Program-made: the position numbers and the translations under genes | Shown here: positions 32,053 to 39,101 of the stretch, in pieces | How the letters are laid out: each line of letters begins with the position of its first letter | How positions within the stretch are numbered: the first letter of the stretch is position 1 | The notes under the pieces: generated by a model | What the model was told of the DNA's origin: nothing | Database searches by the model: none | Seen by the model: the letters and a program-made list of their open reading frames with translations, nothing else | Assembly: GCA_902461935.1 (NCBI GenBank) | Contig: CABPZP010000015.1 | Span: 1 to 39,101, forward strand | From: Merdicola sp905200315 | Lineage (GTDB): Bacteria > Bacillota > Clostridia > TANB77 > CAG-508 | Direction: 5' to 3' | DNA length: 39,101 nt

Positions 32053-32084
32053 CGCGGGCATACAAAAGCGTCTGCCACTACAAT
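32053..32084. repeat. Degenerate copy of the GC-rich repeat
   Basis: CGCGGGCA, then GCGTCTGCCACTACAATG, resembles the units at 30439-30645 (hairpin plus CTACATTG) but with mismatches. It lies between rpsU and ymfF. Confidence 0.4.
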
Positions 32085-32100
32085 GAAATTTTCTGTAATA

Positions 32101-32126
32101 AAAAAAGAGCTGATAAGCTCTTTTTT
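32101..32126 (-). terminator. Terminator of rpsU
   Basis: AAAAAAGAGC (32101-32110) and GCTCTTTTTT (32117-32126) with a six-base loop; works leftward after rpsU. Confidence 0.85.
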
Positions 32127-32129
32127 CAA

Positions 32130-32300
32130 TTAAAATTTTCTTTTTCTTGCTGCCTCTGATTTTTTCTTTCTTCTAACACTAGGTTTTTCATAGTGTTCTC
32201 TTTTACGTACTTCTTGGATAACTCCATTTCTAGCACATTGTCTCTTAAATTTTCTAAGAGCGTCTTCTATATTTCCATTAACTTTTATTTCATTTGCCAT
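32130..32300 (-). CDS. rpsU: 30S ribosomal protein bS21
   Basis: A 56-residue basic protein with the S21 pattern: GNIEDALRKFKRQCARNGVI, then REHYEKPSVRRKKK and a C-terminal ARKRKF. It is a component of the small ribosomal subunit needed for mRNA binding. SD GGAGGGG. It has a consensus promoter (32401-32430), a leader of about 90 bases and its own terminator. The leader contains short complementary stretches (TAACC...GGTTA) that could form a regulatory hairpin. Confidence 0.95.
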   Translation of the reverse strand: MANEIKVNGNIEDALRKFKRQCARNGVIQEVRKREHYEKPSVRRKKKSEAARKRKF

Positions 32301-32400
32301 TTATAACTCCCCTCCTTCCATTAACCTTACAGTTTATGGTTTTTTAGAGTCTGGGGTTTTTAAATTTATTTCTTATTTAAATCCCTAACTTACGGTACAT

Positions 32401-32430
32401 ATTATAAACCATAGGTTAGTCTTTTGTCAA
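32401..32430 (-). promoter_or_regulatory. Consensus promoter of rpsU
   Basis: On the minus strand TTGACA (32425-32430), 18 bases, TATAAT (32401-32406). Confidence 0.75.
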
Positions 32431-32437
32431 TAGTATG

Positions 32438-32959
32438 TTATTCCAAATATTTTACTATTTTTCCTTCTTTTAATGTTTCTGGCACATTTATTACTCTTTG
32501 GTTGCTTGACCCTCTAAATCTTAATTTTATGTCTTTATTTTCTATTTCGAATTTTCCATCTACTAATACATCTATGTTTTTTAGTATTTCTTGTGTTGTT
32601 TTGTTGTCTTTAAATCGTCCATTTAATAAATCATCATCTAGTTTAAAGCCCGTATAACACCATATATTTTTTTCTGGATATTCATTTTTTACTCTTTTTA
32701 TTATTTTTAAAACTTCTTCTTGATTTTCTGGTTCTAACGGTTCTCCTCCAAGTAATGATAGCCCTGCTATATGGTTTGGTTTTAGTTCTTCCATTATTTT
32801 GTTTTCGGTTTCTTCTGTTAATTCTTTTCCATATTTAAAGTTCCATGCTTCTGCATTAAAACAGTCTTTGCAATGGTGTCTACATCCACTAACAAATAAA
32901 GATACTCTTACGCCTTCTCCGTTTGCTATGTCTACTCTTTTTATGTCTGCATAGTTCAT
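32438..32959 (-). CDS. nrdG: Anaerobic ribonucleotide reductase activating protein (radical SAM)
   Basis: A 173-residue radical-SAM protein. The cluster motif C-x3-C-x2-C is CRHHCKDC (about residues 26-33) after YADIKRVDIANGEGVRVSLF. GLSLLGGEPL is the SAM-binding GGE motif. NrdG uses S-adenosylmethionine and an Fe-S cluster to make the glycyl radical on NrdD. The gene is 116 bases downstream of nrdD on the same strand; SD AAGAGGTG. Confidence 0.95.
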   Translation of the reverse strand: MNYADIKRVDIANGEGVRVSLFVSGCRHHCKDCFNAEAWNFKYGKELTEETENKIMEELKPNHIAGLSLLGGEPLEPENQEEVLKIIKRVKNEYPEKNIWCYTGFKLDDDLLNGRFKDNKTTQEILKNIDVLVDGKFEIENKDIKLRFRGSSNQRVINVPETLKEGKIVKYLE

Positions 32960-32976
32960 TTTTTCACCTCTTATCT

Positions 32977-33073
32977 ACGAGGTTAGAGGTTAGAAATTGG
33001 AGTTTAGAATCCAAATAATCATTTCATAGTAATTACTAAATTTCCAACTTCCAACTTCTTATTTCTAACTTCA
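32977..33073. repeat. Purine/pyrimidine-rich inverted repeat between nrdD and nrdG
   Basis: The left arm (about 32981-33007, GAGGTTAGAGGTTAGAAATT and on) pairs imperfectly with the right arm (about 33038-33073, CCAACTTCCAACTTCTTATT and on). Each arm is itself made of 7-8 base near-repeats (GTTAGAG, GTTAGAA; AACTTCC, AACTTCT). In RNA it would fold into a long stem between the two genes, possibly setting the nrdD:nrdG ratio, or it may be a mobile intergenic repeat. Confidence 0.55.
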
Positions 33074-33075
33074 AT

Positions 33076-35202
33076 TTATAAATGTAAAACTCTTGCTTTT
33101 ATTTCTTTTGTTTTTCCTGCATTCCAGAAGTTTTCTCCTAAATATCCACAGGTTCTTCTTGTTACATTCATTTTTGAATGGTCTTTGTTTCCGCAGTTTG
33201 GACATTCCCATTCATTATCATCATTTATTATTATTTCTCCATCGAATCCGCATACATGGCAGTAGTCTGATTTAGTGTTAAATTCTGCATATTGAATATT
33301 ATCATATATAAATTTAACTACTTCTTCTAATGCTTGTAAGTTGTTTTGCATATTTGGAACTTCTACATAAGATATTGCTCCTCCTGGTGACATTTTTTGG
33401 AAGTCACTTTCAAATTTTAATTTGCTAAATGCATCTATTTTCTCTCTAACATCTACATGGTAAGAATTTGTGTAAAATCCTTTATCTGTAATGTCTTTAA
33501 TTATTCCATATTTTTCTTTATCTATACGAGCAAATCTGTAACATAAACTTTCTGCTGGTGTTCCATATAAAGAGAATCCTAATCCTGTTTCTTCCTTCCA
33601 TTTTTTAGTTGCATCTCCTAAGTGTTTCATTACTCTTAATGCAAATTCTCTTCCTTCTTCTGTTGTATGTGATACACCTTTTACTAATTTTGTAAGTTCA
33701 TATATTCCTATATATCCTAAAGATAAAGTTGAATAACCATCTTTTAATAGCTTGTCTATTTTTTCTCCTGGTTTTAATCTTGCTATTGCACCATATCTCC
33801 AGTGTATTGGGCTTGTTTCTGCCTTTGTTCCTAGTAAAGCATAGTGTCTACACATTAATGCTTCTTTGCACAATTCTAGTCTTTCATCTAGTAATTTCCA
33901 GAATTTATCTTCATCTTCTCCCGCAATTATCCCTATTTGTGGTAAGTTTATACTTACTACACCTTGGTTAAATCTACCTTCAAATTTATAGTTACCGTTT
34001 TCGTCCTTCCAAGGTGTTAAGAAACTTCTGCATCCCATAGGACTAAATACGTTTCCTTCGTAATTTTCTCTCATTTTTTTAGCAGATATATAGTCTGGAT
34101 ACATTCTTTTGGCTGAACATTTTACTGCAAGTTTTGTTAAGTAGTCATATTTTCCACCTTTTAGACAATTACATTCGTCTAAAACATATATTAATTTAGG
34201 GAATGCTGGTGTTACATATACACCTTTTTCATTTTTTATTCCTTCTAATCTTTGTTTTAATACTTCTTCTATAATCATTGCATTTTCTTCTATGTATTCA
34301 TCATCTTTTTCTAGGTGTAAGAATAATGTAACAAAAGGTGATTGTCCATTTGTTGTCATTAATGTATTTATTTGATATTGTATTGTTTGTACTCCAGATT
34401 TTAATTCTGCTTTTTGTCTTTCTACTGCTAAATCATGTATAACTTCGTCTGGTAATTTTCCTTTATATTTCTCATCTAATTGTTTTTTAAATTTATTGTA
34501 ACTTCTTCTTAAATATTTTCCTAAATGTTTTAAGTCTACAGATTGTCCACCATATTGGTTACTTGCAACAGCTGCAATTATTTGTGTAGTAACTGTACAT
34601 GCAACTTGGAATCCTTTAGGGCTTTCTATCATTTTTCCATTCATTACAGTTCCATTATCTAGCATATCTCCAATGTTTATTAGACAACAGTTAAATATTG
34701 GTTGCACAAAATAATCTGCATCGTGAAAATGTAAAATTCCTTCTTCATGTGCTTTATTTATTTTTTCTGGCAATAATAATCTTTTTGTTAAATCTCTTGA
34801 AACTTCTCCTGCTATGTAATCCCTTTGTGTAGATGCAAGCATTGTATTTTTGTTTGAATTTTCTTCTGCTAGTTCCTTGTTTTCATTTCTAATTAATCCT
34901 AATATAGATTCGTCTGTTGTATTGCTTTTTCTAACTAATGCTCTATTGTATCTGTAAACAATATATTTTTTAGCAAGTTCAAATTTTTCTATTTCCATTA
35001 ATTTTTGTTCTATAATATCTTGAATATCTTCAACTAACATTCTCTTTTTATTTAGTTCTTGAATATAGTTAATTATTTCCTCAATTTCTTGTTTTGTTGC
35101 TCTTTCTGATTTTCTTACTTCTTTATTTGCCTTCTCTATTGCTACGGCTATTTTACTTTTGTCGTAATCTACTGCTCTTCCATCTCTTTTTATAACCTTC
35201 AT
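33076..35202 (-). CDS. nrdD: Anaerobic ribonucleoside-triphosphate reductase
   Basis: A 708-residue class III reductase that converts NTPs to dNTPs without oxygen. Residues 1-90 are the ATP-cone (MKVIKRDGRAVDYDKSKI). The catalytic barrel contains the expected Cys residues (FNCCLIN, MGCRSF). A C-terminal zinc site CHVCG and CPNCG is present, and the glycyl radical residue is the Gly of RTCGYLGENF. ATG 35202 gives the standard N-terminus and has GGAAGG upstream; a TTG at 35238 is an alternative. A Crp/Fnr-type site is centred about -41.5 from its predicted transcription start. Confidence 0.96.
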   Translation of the reverse strand: MKVIKRDGRAVDYDKSKIAVAIEKANKEVRKSERATKQEIEEIINYIQELNKKRMLVEDIQDIIEQKLMEIEKFELAKKYIVYRYNRALVRKSNTTDESILGLIRNENKELAEENSNKNTMLASTQRDYIAGEVSRDLTKRLLLPEKINKAHEEGILHFHDADYFVQPIFNCCLINIGDMLDNGTVMNGKMIESPKGFQVACTVTTQIIAAVASNQYGGQSVDLKHLGKYLRRSYNKFKKQLDEKYKGKLPDEVIHDLAVERQKAELKSGVQTIQYQINTLMTTNGQSPFVTLFLHLEKDDEYIEENAMIIEEVLKQRLEGIKNEKGVYVTPAFPKLIYVLDECNCLKGGKYDYLTKLAVKCSAKRMYPDYISAKKMRENYEGNVFSPMGCRSFLTPWKDENGNYKFEGRFNQGVVSINLPQIGIIAGEDEDKFWKLLDERLELCKEALMCRHYALLGTKAETSPIHWRYGAIARLKPGEKIDKLLKDGYSTLSLGYIGIYELTKLVKGVSHTTEEGREFALRVMKHLGDATKKWKEETGLGFSLYGTPAESLCYRFARIDKEKYGIIKDITDKGFYTNSYHVDVREKIDAFSKLKFESDFQKMSPGGAISYVEVPNMQNNLQALEEVVKFIYDNIQYAEFNTKSDYCHVCGFDGEIIINDDNEWECPNCGNKDHSKMNVTRRTCGYLGENFWNAGKTKEIKARVLHL

Positions 35203-35265
35203 CTTTTTCACATTCCTTCCCCTATTGAATCTTGCCAAATTTTAGTTTCTCCCTTTGACATTGTT

Positions 35266-35307
35266 ATTATAACTATATATTTGTTTTTTTTATGTTGCTT
35301 CTGCAAC
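35266..35307 (-). promoter_or_regulatory. nrdD promoter with Crp/Fnr-type site at -41.5
   Basis: TATAAT on the minus strand (35266-35271) has no good -35. Instead the palindrome GTTGCTTCTGCAAC (35294-35307) is centred 41.5 bases before the expected start of transcription (about 35259). This is the classical position for class II activation by Crp/Fnr proteins. The same palindrome occurs at 35482. Confidence 0.65.
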
Positions 35308-35481
35308 TTTTTTATACTTTATTTTTATTTTCAAAAAAAGTCTTTATTTTTGAGGTATTTTTTATTTATTACAATTATGTTACAATCTTTTTCCATTATT
35401 TTCCTATTGTTCAATCTACTTAATTTCTAACAGAATTTAAATTAGTTTAAATAATATGTTTTAAAAAATTATTGTGCTTTT

Positions 35482-35511
35482 GTTGCTTTTGCAACGTTTT
35501 TATATTATAAT
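35482..35511 (+). promoter_or_regulatory. Promoter of the Crp/Fnr gene with self-operator
   Basis: TTGCTT (35483-35488), 17 bases, TATAAT (35506-35511). The palindrome GTTGCTTTTGCAAC (35482-35495) covers the -35, so bound regulator would repress its own gene. The interval 35308-35481 is AT-rich with no other supported element. Confidence 0.65.
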
Positions 35512-35560
35512 GTTTTTGCATTTAATAATTCTTAATTAATATAAAAATCGGAGGAAATTC

Positions 35561-36190
35561 ATGAAAATAAACATTGATGTTGGAGAATTTATAAAAAACT
35601 TCTCTAATGAATGTACAAAAGCACAATTAAAAACCTTTGAAAAAGGAGAAATTATAACTACATATCTTGTTAATAGAAATCAGCTTTGCTTTATAGTTGA
35701 AGGACAAGCAGATTTAATTAGGTATGAATCAAATGGTACTCAAAATATTATAGAACATTTATCTAACAATGATTTATTTGGCGAAATATTTTATCAATTA
35801 ACTACAAATAATGAACTTTTTGTTTTAGCTAAAAAGAAAACTTCAGTGCTATTTTATTCCTATGATAATTTTCATAAAAAATGTAAGAAAAATTGCAAAT
35901 TTCATGATGTTATTGGAAATAATTTACCTGATTTAATTTTAGATAAATTTATAACTTTAAATATTCGTATTGAAGTTCTTTCACAAAGAAGTATTAGAGA
36001 TAAGCTTTTAACTTACTTTAATATATTATCTGCACGTTCTTTGAACAAAACTTTTCTTTTGCCATTTTCTTTAACAGATTTAGCAGATTATTTAAGCATT
36101 GATAGAAGTGCTATGATGAGAGAATTAAAAAGCCTTCAAGAAGATAAAATTATAAAAAAAGATAAAAATAAAATTACAATGCTAATTTAA
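35561..36190 (+). CDS. Crp/Fnr-family transcriptional regulator, probable regulator of nrdDG
   Basis: A 209-residue protein. About 20-110 form a cyclic-nucleotide-binding-like beta roll (FIVEGQADLIRYESNGTQNI, then NDLFGEIFYQLT). 125-145 is the dimer helix. 150-209 is a winged helix with recognition helix SIDRSAMMRELKSL. KKCKKNCKF (about residues 107-115) has two Cys; the N-terminal Fnr cluster cysteines are absent, so it is not a classical O2-sensing Fnr. It is divergent from nrdD, with identical palindrome types at both promoters. SD GGAGG ten bases before ATG. Confidence 0.9.
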   Translation: MKINIDVGEFIKNFSNECTKAQLKTFEKGEIITTYLVNRNQLCFIVEGQADLIRYESNGTQNIIEHLSNNDLFGEIFYQLTTNNELFVLAKKKTSVLFYSYDNFHKKCKKNCKFHDVIGNNLPDLILDKFITLNIRIEVLSQRSIRDKLLTYFNILSARSLNKTFLLPFSLTDLADYLSIDRSAMMRELKSLQEDKIIKKDKNKITMLI

Positions 36191-36194
36191 TTAA

Positions 36195-36240
36195 GGGCCA
36201 GTCCCCCAACCGACACTTTGTCGCATTTAGGGACAGACCC
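36195..36240. repeat. GC-rich compound hairpin after the Crp/Fnr gene
   Basis: The outer arms GGGCCAGTCCC and GGGACAGACCC pair with two mismatches; an inner hairpin has CGACA/TGTCG. No T tract on either side. It resembles dispersed palindromic repeats of Clostridia and separates the convergent Crp/Fnr and cohesin genes. Confidence 0.5.
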
Positions 36241-36247
36241 AAATATC

Positions 36248-36914
36248 TTATTTTATATCTTTTAATTTTCTTATTTTTGAATAAAATATTGTTGTGCTTA
36301 TTACCAAGATTGCTCCTATGAATATAAAGTTTTCTTTTCCAGCATGTGGTAGTTTGCTATCTGTGCTTTTTGAGGTTTGTATTTTTCCAGAATTGTTATT
36401 GTTTGTACTTATATTTTCTTTTGTTACTTTTGCTACTTCTGTTTTTGATACTTTTATTGTGGCTCCTGCTACTTTTATGTCTCCTGGTCCTCCATTTTGT
36501 TTTGTTATTCCTGAAGTTGTTATATTTGTAAATTTTATTTCTGCTTCTGTTTTTGTTATTCCTTGTTTTACTTTAAATATAATTTTTGCTATTTGCTCTG
36601 AGCCGTGTTATTCCCGTTTCTTTATCAAATAAAAATGTGTCTGTTGAATTTTCTTTTTTCCAACCATTTTGTGCTTCTATAGTATATCCTTCAAATACCT
36701 CTTTATCATAAGATATTTTACCTTTAACAACACTTATTCCACTTTCTGTTGCATTAATATTTTCCATTTTTAATATTACTTCTACTTGCCCTCCTTCAAC
36801 TAGTTTACTCTCTGTTGTTAAACTTGCTTCTGCTGAGTAGGCACTTACTTTCCCTATTAATGCAAACATTATTGCTATGCTTAAAAATAATATAACTTTT
36901 ATTTTTTTACTCAT
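36248..36914 (-). pseudogene. Cohesin-domain surface protein with sortase-like tail, split by one extra base
   Basis: ATG 36914 has SD AAGGAG. Signal peptide residues 1-25, then a cohesin-like beta domain (EGGQVEVILKMENINATESG, SYDKEVFEGYTI). After DKETGIT the frame runs to a stop at 36573. Omitting one base (plus-strand G at about 36605) continues as GSEQIAKIIFKVKQG, the normal end of a cohesin domain. A Thr/Lys linker follows, then LPHAGKENFIFIGAILVIST and YSKIRKLK: a sortase-like LPxxG signal, membrane helix and basic tail. The restored length is about 221 residues. Cohesins bind dockerins, and a dockerin protein is encoded immediately upstream. A base-call error or a real mutation are both possible. 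Confidence 0.8.
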
Positions 36915-36938
36915 CTTTATTAACTCCTTTTTATGTTT

Positions 36939-36960
36939 GGGCGATTTTTTTCAATCGCCC
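36939..36960. other. Hairpin between the dockerin and cohesin genes
   Basis: GGGCGAT (36939-36945) pairs with ATCGCCC (36954-36960). On the leftward transcript no T run follows, so it may only reduce read-through or protect the mRNA. It lies between the stop of the dockerin gene and the SD of the cohesin gene. Confidence 0.55.
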
Positions 36961-36965
36961 TTTAT

Positions 36966-39101
36966 TTATTCCTTTGGTTTCTTATATTGAACAGTATTAT
37001 TTTCAGGTAAATTTGTCTTCTCTTCAGAATTATTTTCTTTTTCTTCTGTTTCATTTACTTTATTATCTTTTGTTATATCTGTTTTGTTAGTTTCTTCTTT
37101 AATTGTATTGTCTTTGCTTTCCTCTGTTTTATTTGTATTTTCTTTACTTTCATCTGCTTTACTTGTATTTTCCTTAGTTGTATTATTTTTGTTTTCACTT
37201 TCATTGCTTGTATCCTCTTTTGTATCTTCTTCTAATGTATCTTTATTTTCTGCATTATTTGTTTCATTATTTTCTTCTGGTACTTCAACATAATTAGGAT
37301 TTACAACTTCCGGTTCTAAATATTGTAATTTTCTAATAATTGTTGCTAAATCTTCTCCTGTTACTGCTTTATTTCTGTTTACATCTGACGCTCTAAATTC
37401 TACTCCTTCTAAAACTTTCTTTTTTAGAATATGGAATTCTACTTGTGCAGCATCTGTTGTTGTTACAATACCATCTCCAGATGTATCTCCTTGCACTGCT
37501 ATTATAAAGCTCATGCTTTCTTCATCTTTTGTTACTTTAAATATCATTCCTGTTCCTACATAATCTGTGTCTTTCTTCTTTAACATTCCACCTTTATCGT
37601 ATACCTCTATTGTTCCATTTGTTACACACCATGATTTTAATGCTTGTACTGTTGTTTTATTGCTTACATATTCCATATATTTATTTCCAAATATATATTT
37701 TTCTGAATATAGTGTTAATTTTCCTTTGTTATAAACGTGGTCTGCTTCATAGTCTTCTTTTGAATGTATTATATCTTCATCTTCGTCATTTGTAGGATCT
37801 TTTGATTCTTCCTCTTTATTTTGTTCATTTTTATCTGGTTTTCCATTTCCATCTGTATCTATATTTAAGTCTGCTTTTCCATCTCCATCTATATCTACAT
37901 TTAGATCTGCTTTTCCATCTCCGTCTGTATCTATATTTAAATCTGCTTTTCCATCTCCGTTTGTATCTACATTTAGATCTGCCTTTCCATCTCCGTCTGT
38001 ATCTACATTTAGATCTGCTTTTCCATCTCCATCTGTGTCTATATTTAAATAGATAACTTCTATTTCTACATCTATTCCTGCTACAATTTCATAATTCTTT
38101 GTATCCTTTGGTGTAAATGTTACTTTAAATATATTCTTTCCTACTTTTCCTACACTTGTTTCTAAGCTATCTTCAAATGAAAATCCTTCTGGTAATTGTA
38201 CATCTGCTAAGGTATCAAAATATCTTGCTTTTAATCCTGTTGGTACTTCATATTCTGGAAGTGCTTTTAATACCTTAAATTCTTTATTTAATATAGTTTC
38301 ATTTCCGTTTGTATCTGTTGCTGTGAAGGTTACTGTGTAACTTCCTACTACGTCTACGTTTATATCGTCTGTTACTACTACTTCTATATGTTCATCGTAA
38401 TTGTCTGTGGCTGTTGCTTTAAATTCTGGTTTTGTTCCGTGTACTTCCATTTCATACACATTATTTTCATCTGGTGTTATTACTGGTGCTGTTGTATCTT
38501 TTACCTTGAATTCTCTGGTTTCTTTTGCTACGTTTCCGTTTGTATCTGTTGCTGTGAAGGTTACTGTGTAACTTCCTACTACGTCTACGTTTATATCGTC
38601 TGTTACTACTACTTCTATATGTTCATCGTAATTGTCTGTAGCTGTTGCTTTAAATTCTGGTTTTTCTCCGTGTACTTCCATTTCGTATACATTGTTTTCA
38701 TCTGGTGTTATTACTGGTGCTGTTGTGTCTTTTACCTTGAATTCTCTGGTTTCTTTTGCTACGTTTCCGTTTGTATTTGTTGCTGTGAAAGTTATTGTGT
38801 ATGTTCCTACTACGTCTACGTTTATATTGTCTGTTACTACTACTTCTATATGTTCATCGTAATTGTCTGTGGCTGTTGCTTTAAATTCTGGTTTTGTTCC
38901 GTGTACTTCCATTTCATACACATTATTTTCATCTGGTGTTATTACTGGTGCTGTTGTATCTTTTACCTTGAATTCTCTGGTTTCTTTTGCTACGTTTCCG
39001 TTTGTATCTGTTGCTGTGAAGGTTACTGTGTAACTTCCTACTACGTCTACGTTTATATCGTCTGTTACTACTACTTCTATATGTTCATCGTAATTGTCTG
39101 T
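36966..39101 (-). CDS. Dockerin-containing surface protein with Ig-like repeats (5' end outside window)
   Basis: Partial: the frame is open through 39101, so the start lies outside. In order from the visible N-terminal side: at least three and a half Ig-like repeats of 77 residues (KDTTAPVITPDENNVYEMEV, then TATDNYDEHIEVVVTDDINV). Next are about five DTDGDGKADLNV units (calcium-binding, thrombospondin-3-like; bases about 37830-38050) and a beta domain. Then comes a type I dockerin (bases about 37325-37490) with two Asp-rich loops, GDTSGDGIVTTTDAAQ and SDVNRNKAVTGEDLAT. The protein ends in a Glu/Asn/Thr/Lys-rich tail of about 115 residues with no membrane anchor. The dockerin probably docks it on the cohesin protein encoded downstream. 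Confidence 0.88.
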   Translation of the reverse strand, partial: TDNYDEHIEVVVTDDINVDVVGSYTVTFTATDTNGNVAKETREFKVKDTTAPVITPDENNVYEMEVHGTKPEFKATATDNYDEHIEVVVTDNINVDVVGTYTITFTATNTNGNVAKETREFKVKDTTAPVITPDENNVYEMEVHGEKPEFKATATDNYDEHIEVVVTDDINVDVVGSYTVTFTATDTNGNVAKETREFKVKDTTAPVITPDENNVYEMEVHGTKPEFKATATDNYDEHIEVVVTDDINVDVVGSYTVTFTATDTNGNETILNKEFKVLKALPEYEVPTGLKARYFDTLADVQLPEGFSFEDSLETSVGKVGKNIFKVTFTPKDTKNYEIVAGIDVEIEVIYLNIDTDGDGKADLNVDTDGDGKADLNVDTNGDGKADLNIDTDGDGKADLNVDIDGDGKADLNIDTDGNGKPDKNEQNKEEESKDPTNDEDEDIIHSKEDYEADHVYNKGKLTLYSEKYIFGNKYMEYVSNKTTVQALKSWCVTNGTIEVYDKGGMLKKKDTDYVGTGMIFKVTKDEESMSFIIAVQGDTSGDGIVTTTDAAQVEFHILKKKVLEGVEFRASDVNRNKAVTGEDLATIIRKLQYLEPEVVNPNYVEVPEENNETNNAENKDTLEEDTKEDTSNESENKNNTTKENTSKADESKENTNKTEESKDNTIKEETNKTDITKDNKVNETEEKENNSEEKTNLPENNTVQYKKPKE
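37830..38050 (-). repeat. 36-bp-scale Asp/Gly repeat encoding DTDGDGKADLNV
   Basis: About six tandem copies of a 36-base coding unit (12 residues) with few changes, each a calcium-loop-like DxDGDGxxD. Confidence 0.85.
38270..39101 (-). repeat. 231-bp tandem coding repeat (Ig-like domains)
   Basis: The marker TTCCTACTACGTCTACG recurs at exact 231-base spacing (about 38342, 38573, 38804, 39035), equal to 77 codons. Copies are nearly identical at the DNA level, and the array continues beyond the window. Confidence 0.9.

Noticed and set aside
32301..32400. Known ribosomal-protein leader motif before rpsU
   Set aside because: There are short complementary stretches, but I could not match a described rpsU leader structure by eye.
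37830..39101. Regular repeats that could be a CRISPR or non-coding array
   Set aside because: The repeats stay in one open reading frame and encode Ig-like and Asp/Gly calcium-loop units, so they are protein repeats.

Overview
The window reads as a strongly AT-rich, Gram-positive anaerobe of the class Clostridia. Evidence for this is the good Shine-Dalgarno (SD) sites, a Spo0E-type sporulation phosphatase, an anaerobic ribonucleotide reductase (nrdD/nrdG), the paired M16 peptidase homologues YmfF/YmfH, a cohesin protein with a sortase-like tail, and a dockerin protein. Most genes are on the minus strand.

Positions 1-4215 are the right end of an integrated element. It has small minus-strand genes (one excisionase-like), a Cro-type regulator, a divergent LexA/CI-like repressor broken by one extra base, shared palindromic operators, and a tyrosine integrase. 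The element ends at a sequence matching the 3' end of a tRNA-Cys (acceptor strand, discriminator T, CCA), followed by a terminator; this looks like the attachment site. The integrase carries a ferredoxin-like cysteine array in its arm-binding domain and lacks two usual catalytic residues.

Positions 4363-7613 hold an orphan protein, a YhgE/Pip membrane exporter and a TetR regulator with its operator.

Positions 7673-28601 are the main accessory block: a Gram-positive type IV secretion (T4SS) locus transcribed leftwards. In transcription order it has three VirB2-like pilins, a PrgI/VirB3-like protein, a TraC/VirB4-N-like membrane protein (frameshifted), a VirB4 ATPase, a VirB6/TrbL-like channel protein, then VirB8-like anchors alternating with two multidomain wall hydrolases. 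After a terminator come an unknown protein, a MntA/HepT toxin-antitoxin pair, a D,D-carboxypeptidase, a G5/GH73 wall hydrolase and a membrane-anchored protein. No relaxase, coupling ATPase or integrase is seen in this block, and it abuts housekeeping genes, so it may be a resident secretion machine rather than a conjugative element.

Positions 28675-36190 are chromosomal: a spo0E-like gene, ymfH, a tandem GC-rich repeat array, ymfF, rpsU, nrdG and nrdD, then a divergent Crp/Fnr regulator. The same palindrome sits in the nrdD promoter at the class II activator position (about -41.5) and over the -35 of the regulator's own promoter.

Positions 36248-39101 encode a cohesin-domain protein with a sortase-like tail (also frameshifted by one base) and, upstream of it, a dockerin protein with 231-bp Ig-like repeats that runs off the window. 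Three apparent genes (repressor, TraC-like protein, cohesin protein) are each split by one extra base, so base-level accuracy should be checked before calling them pseudogenes.
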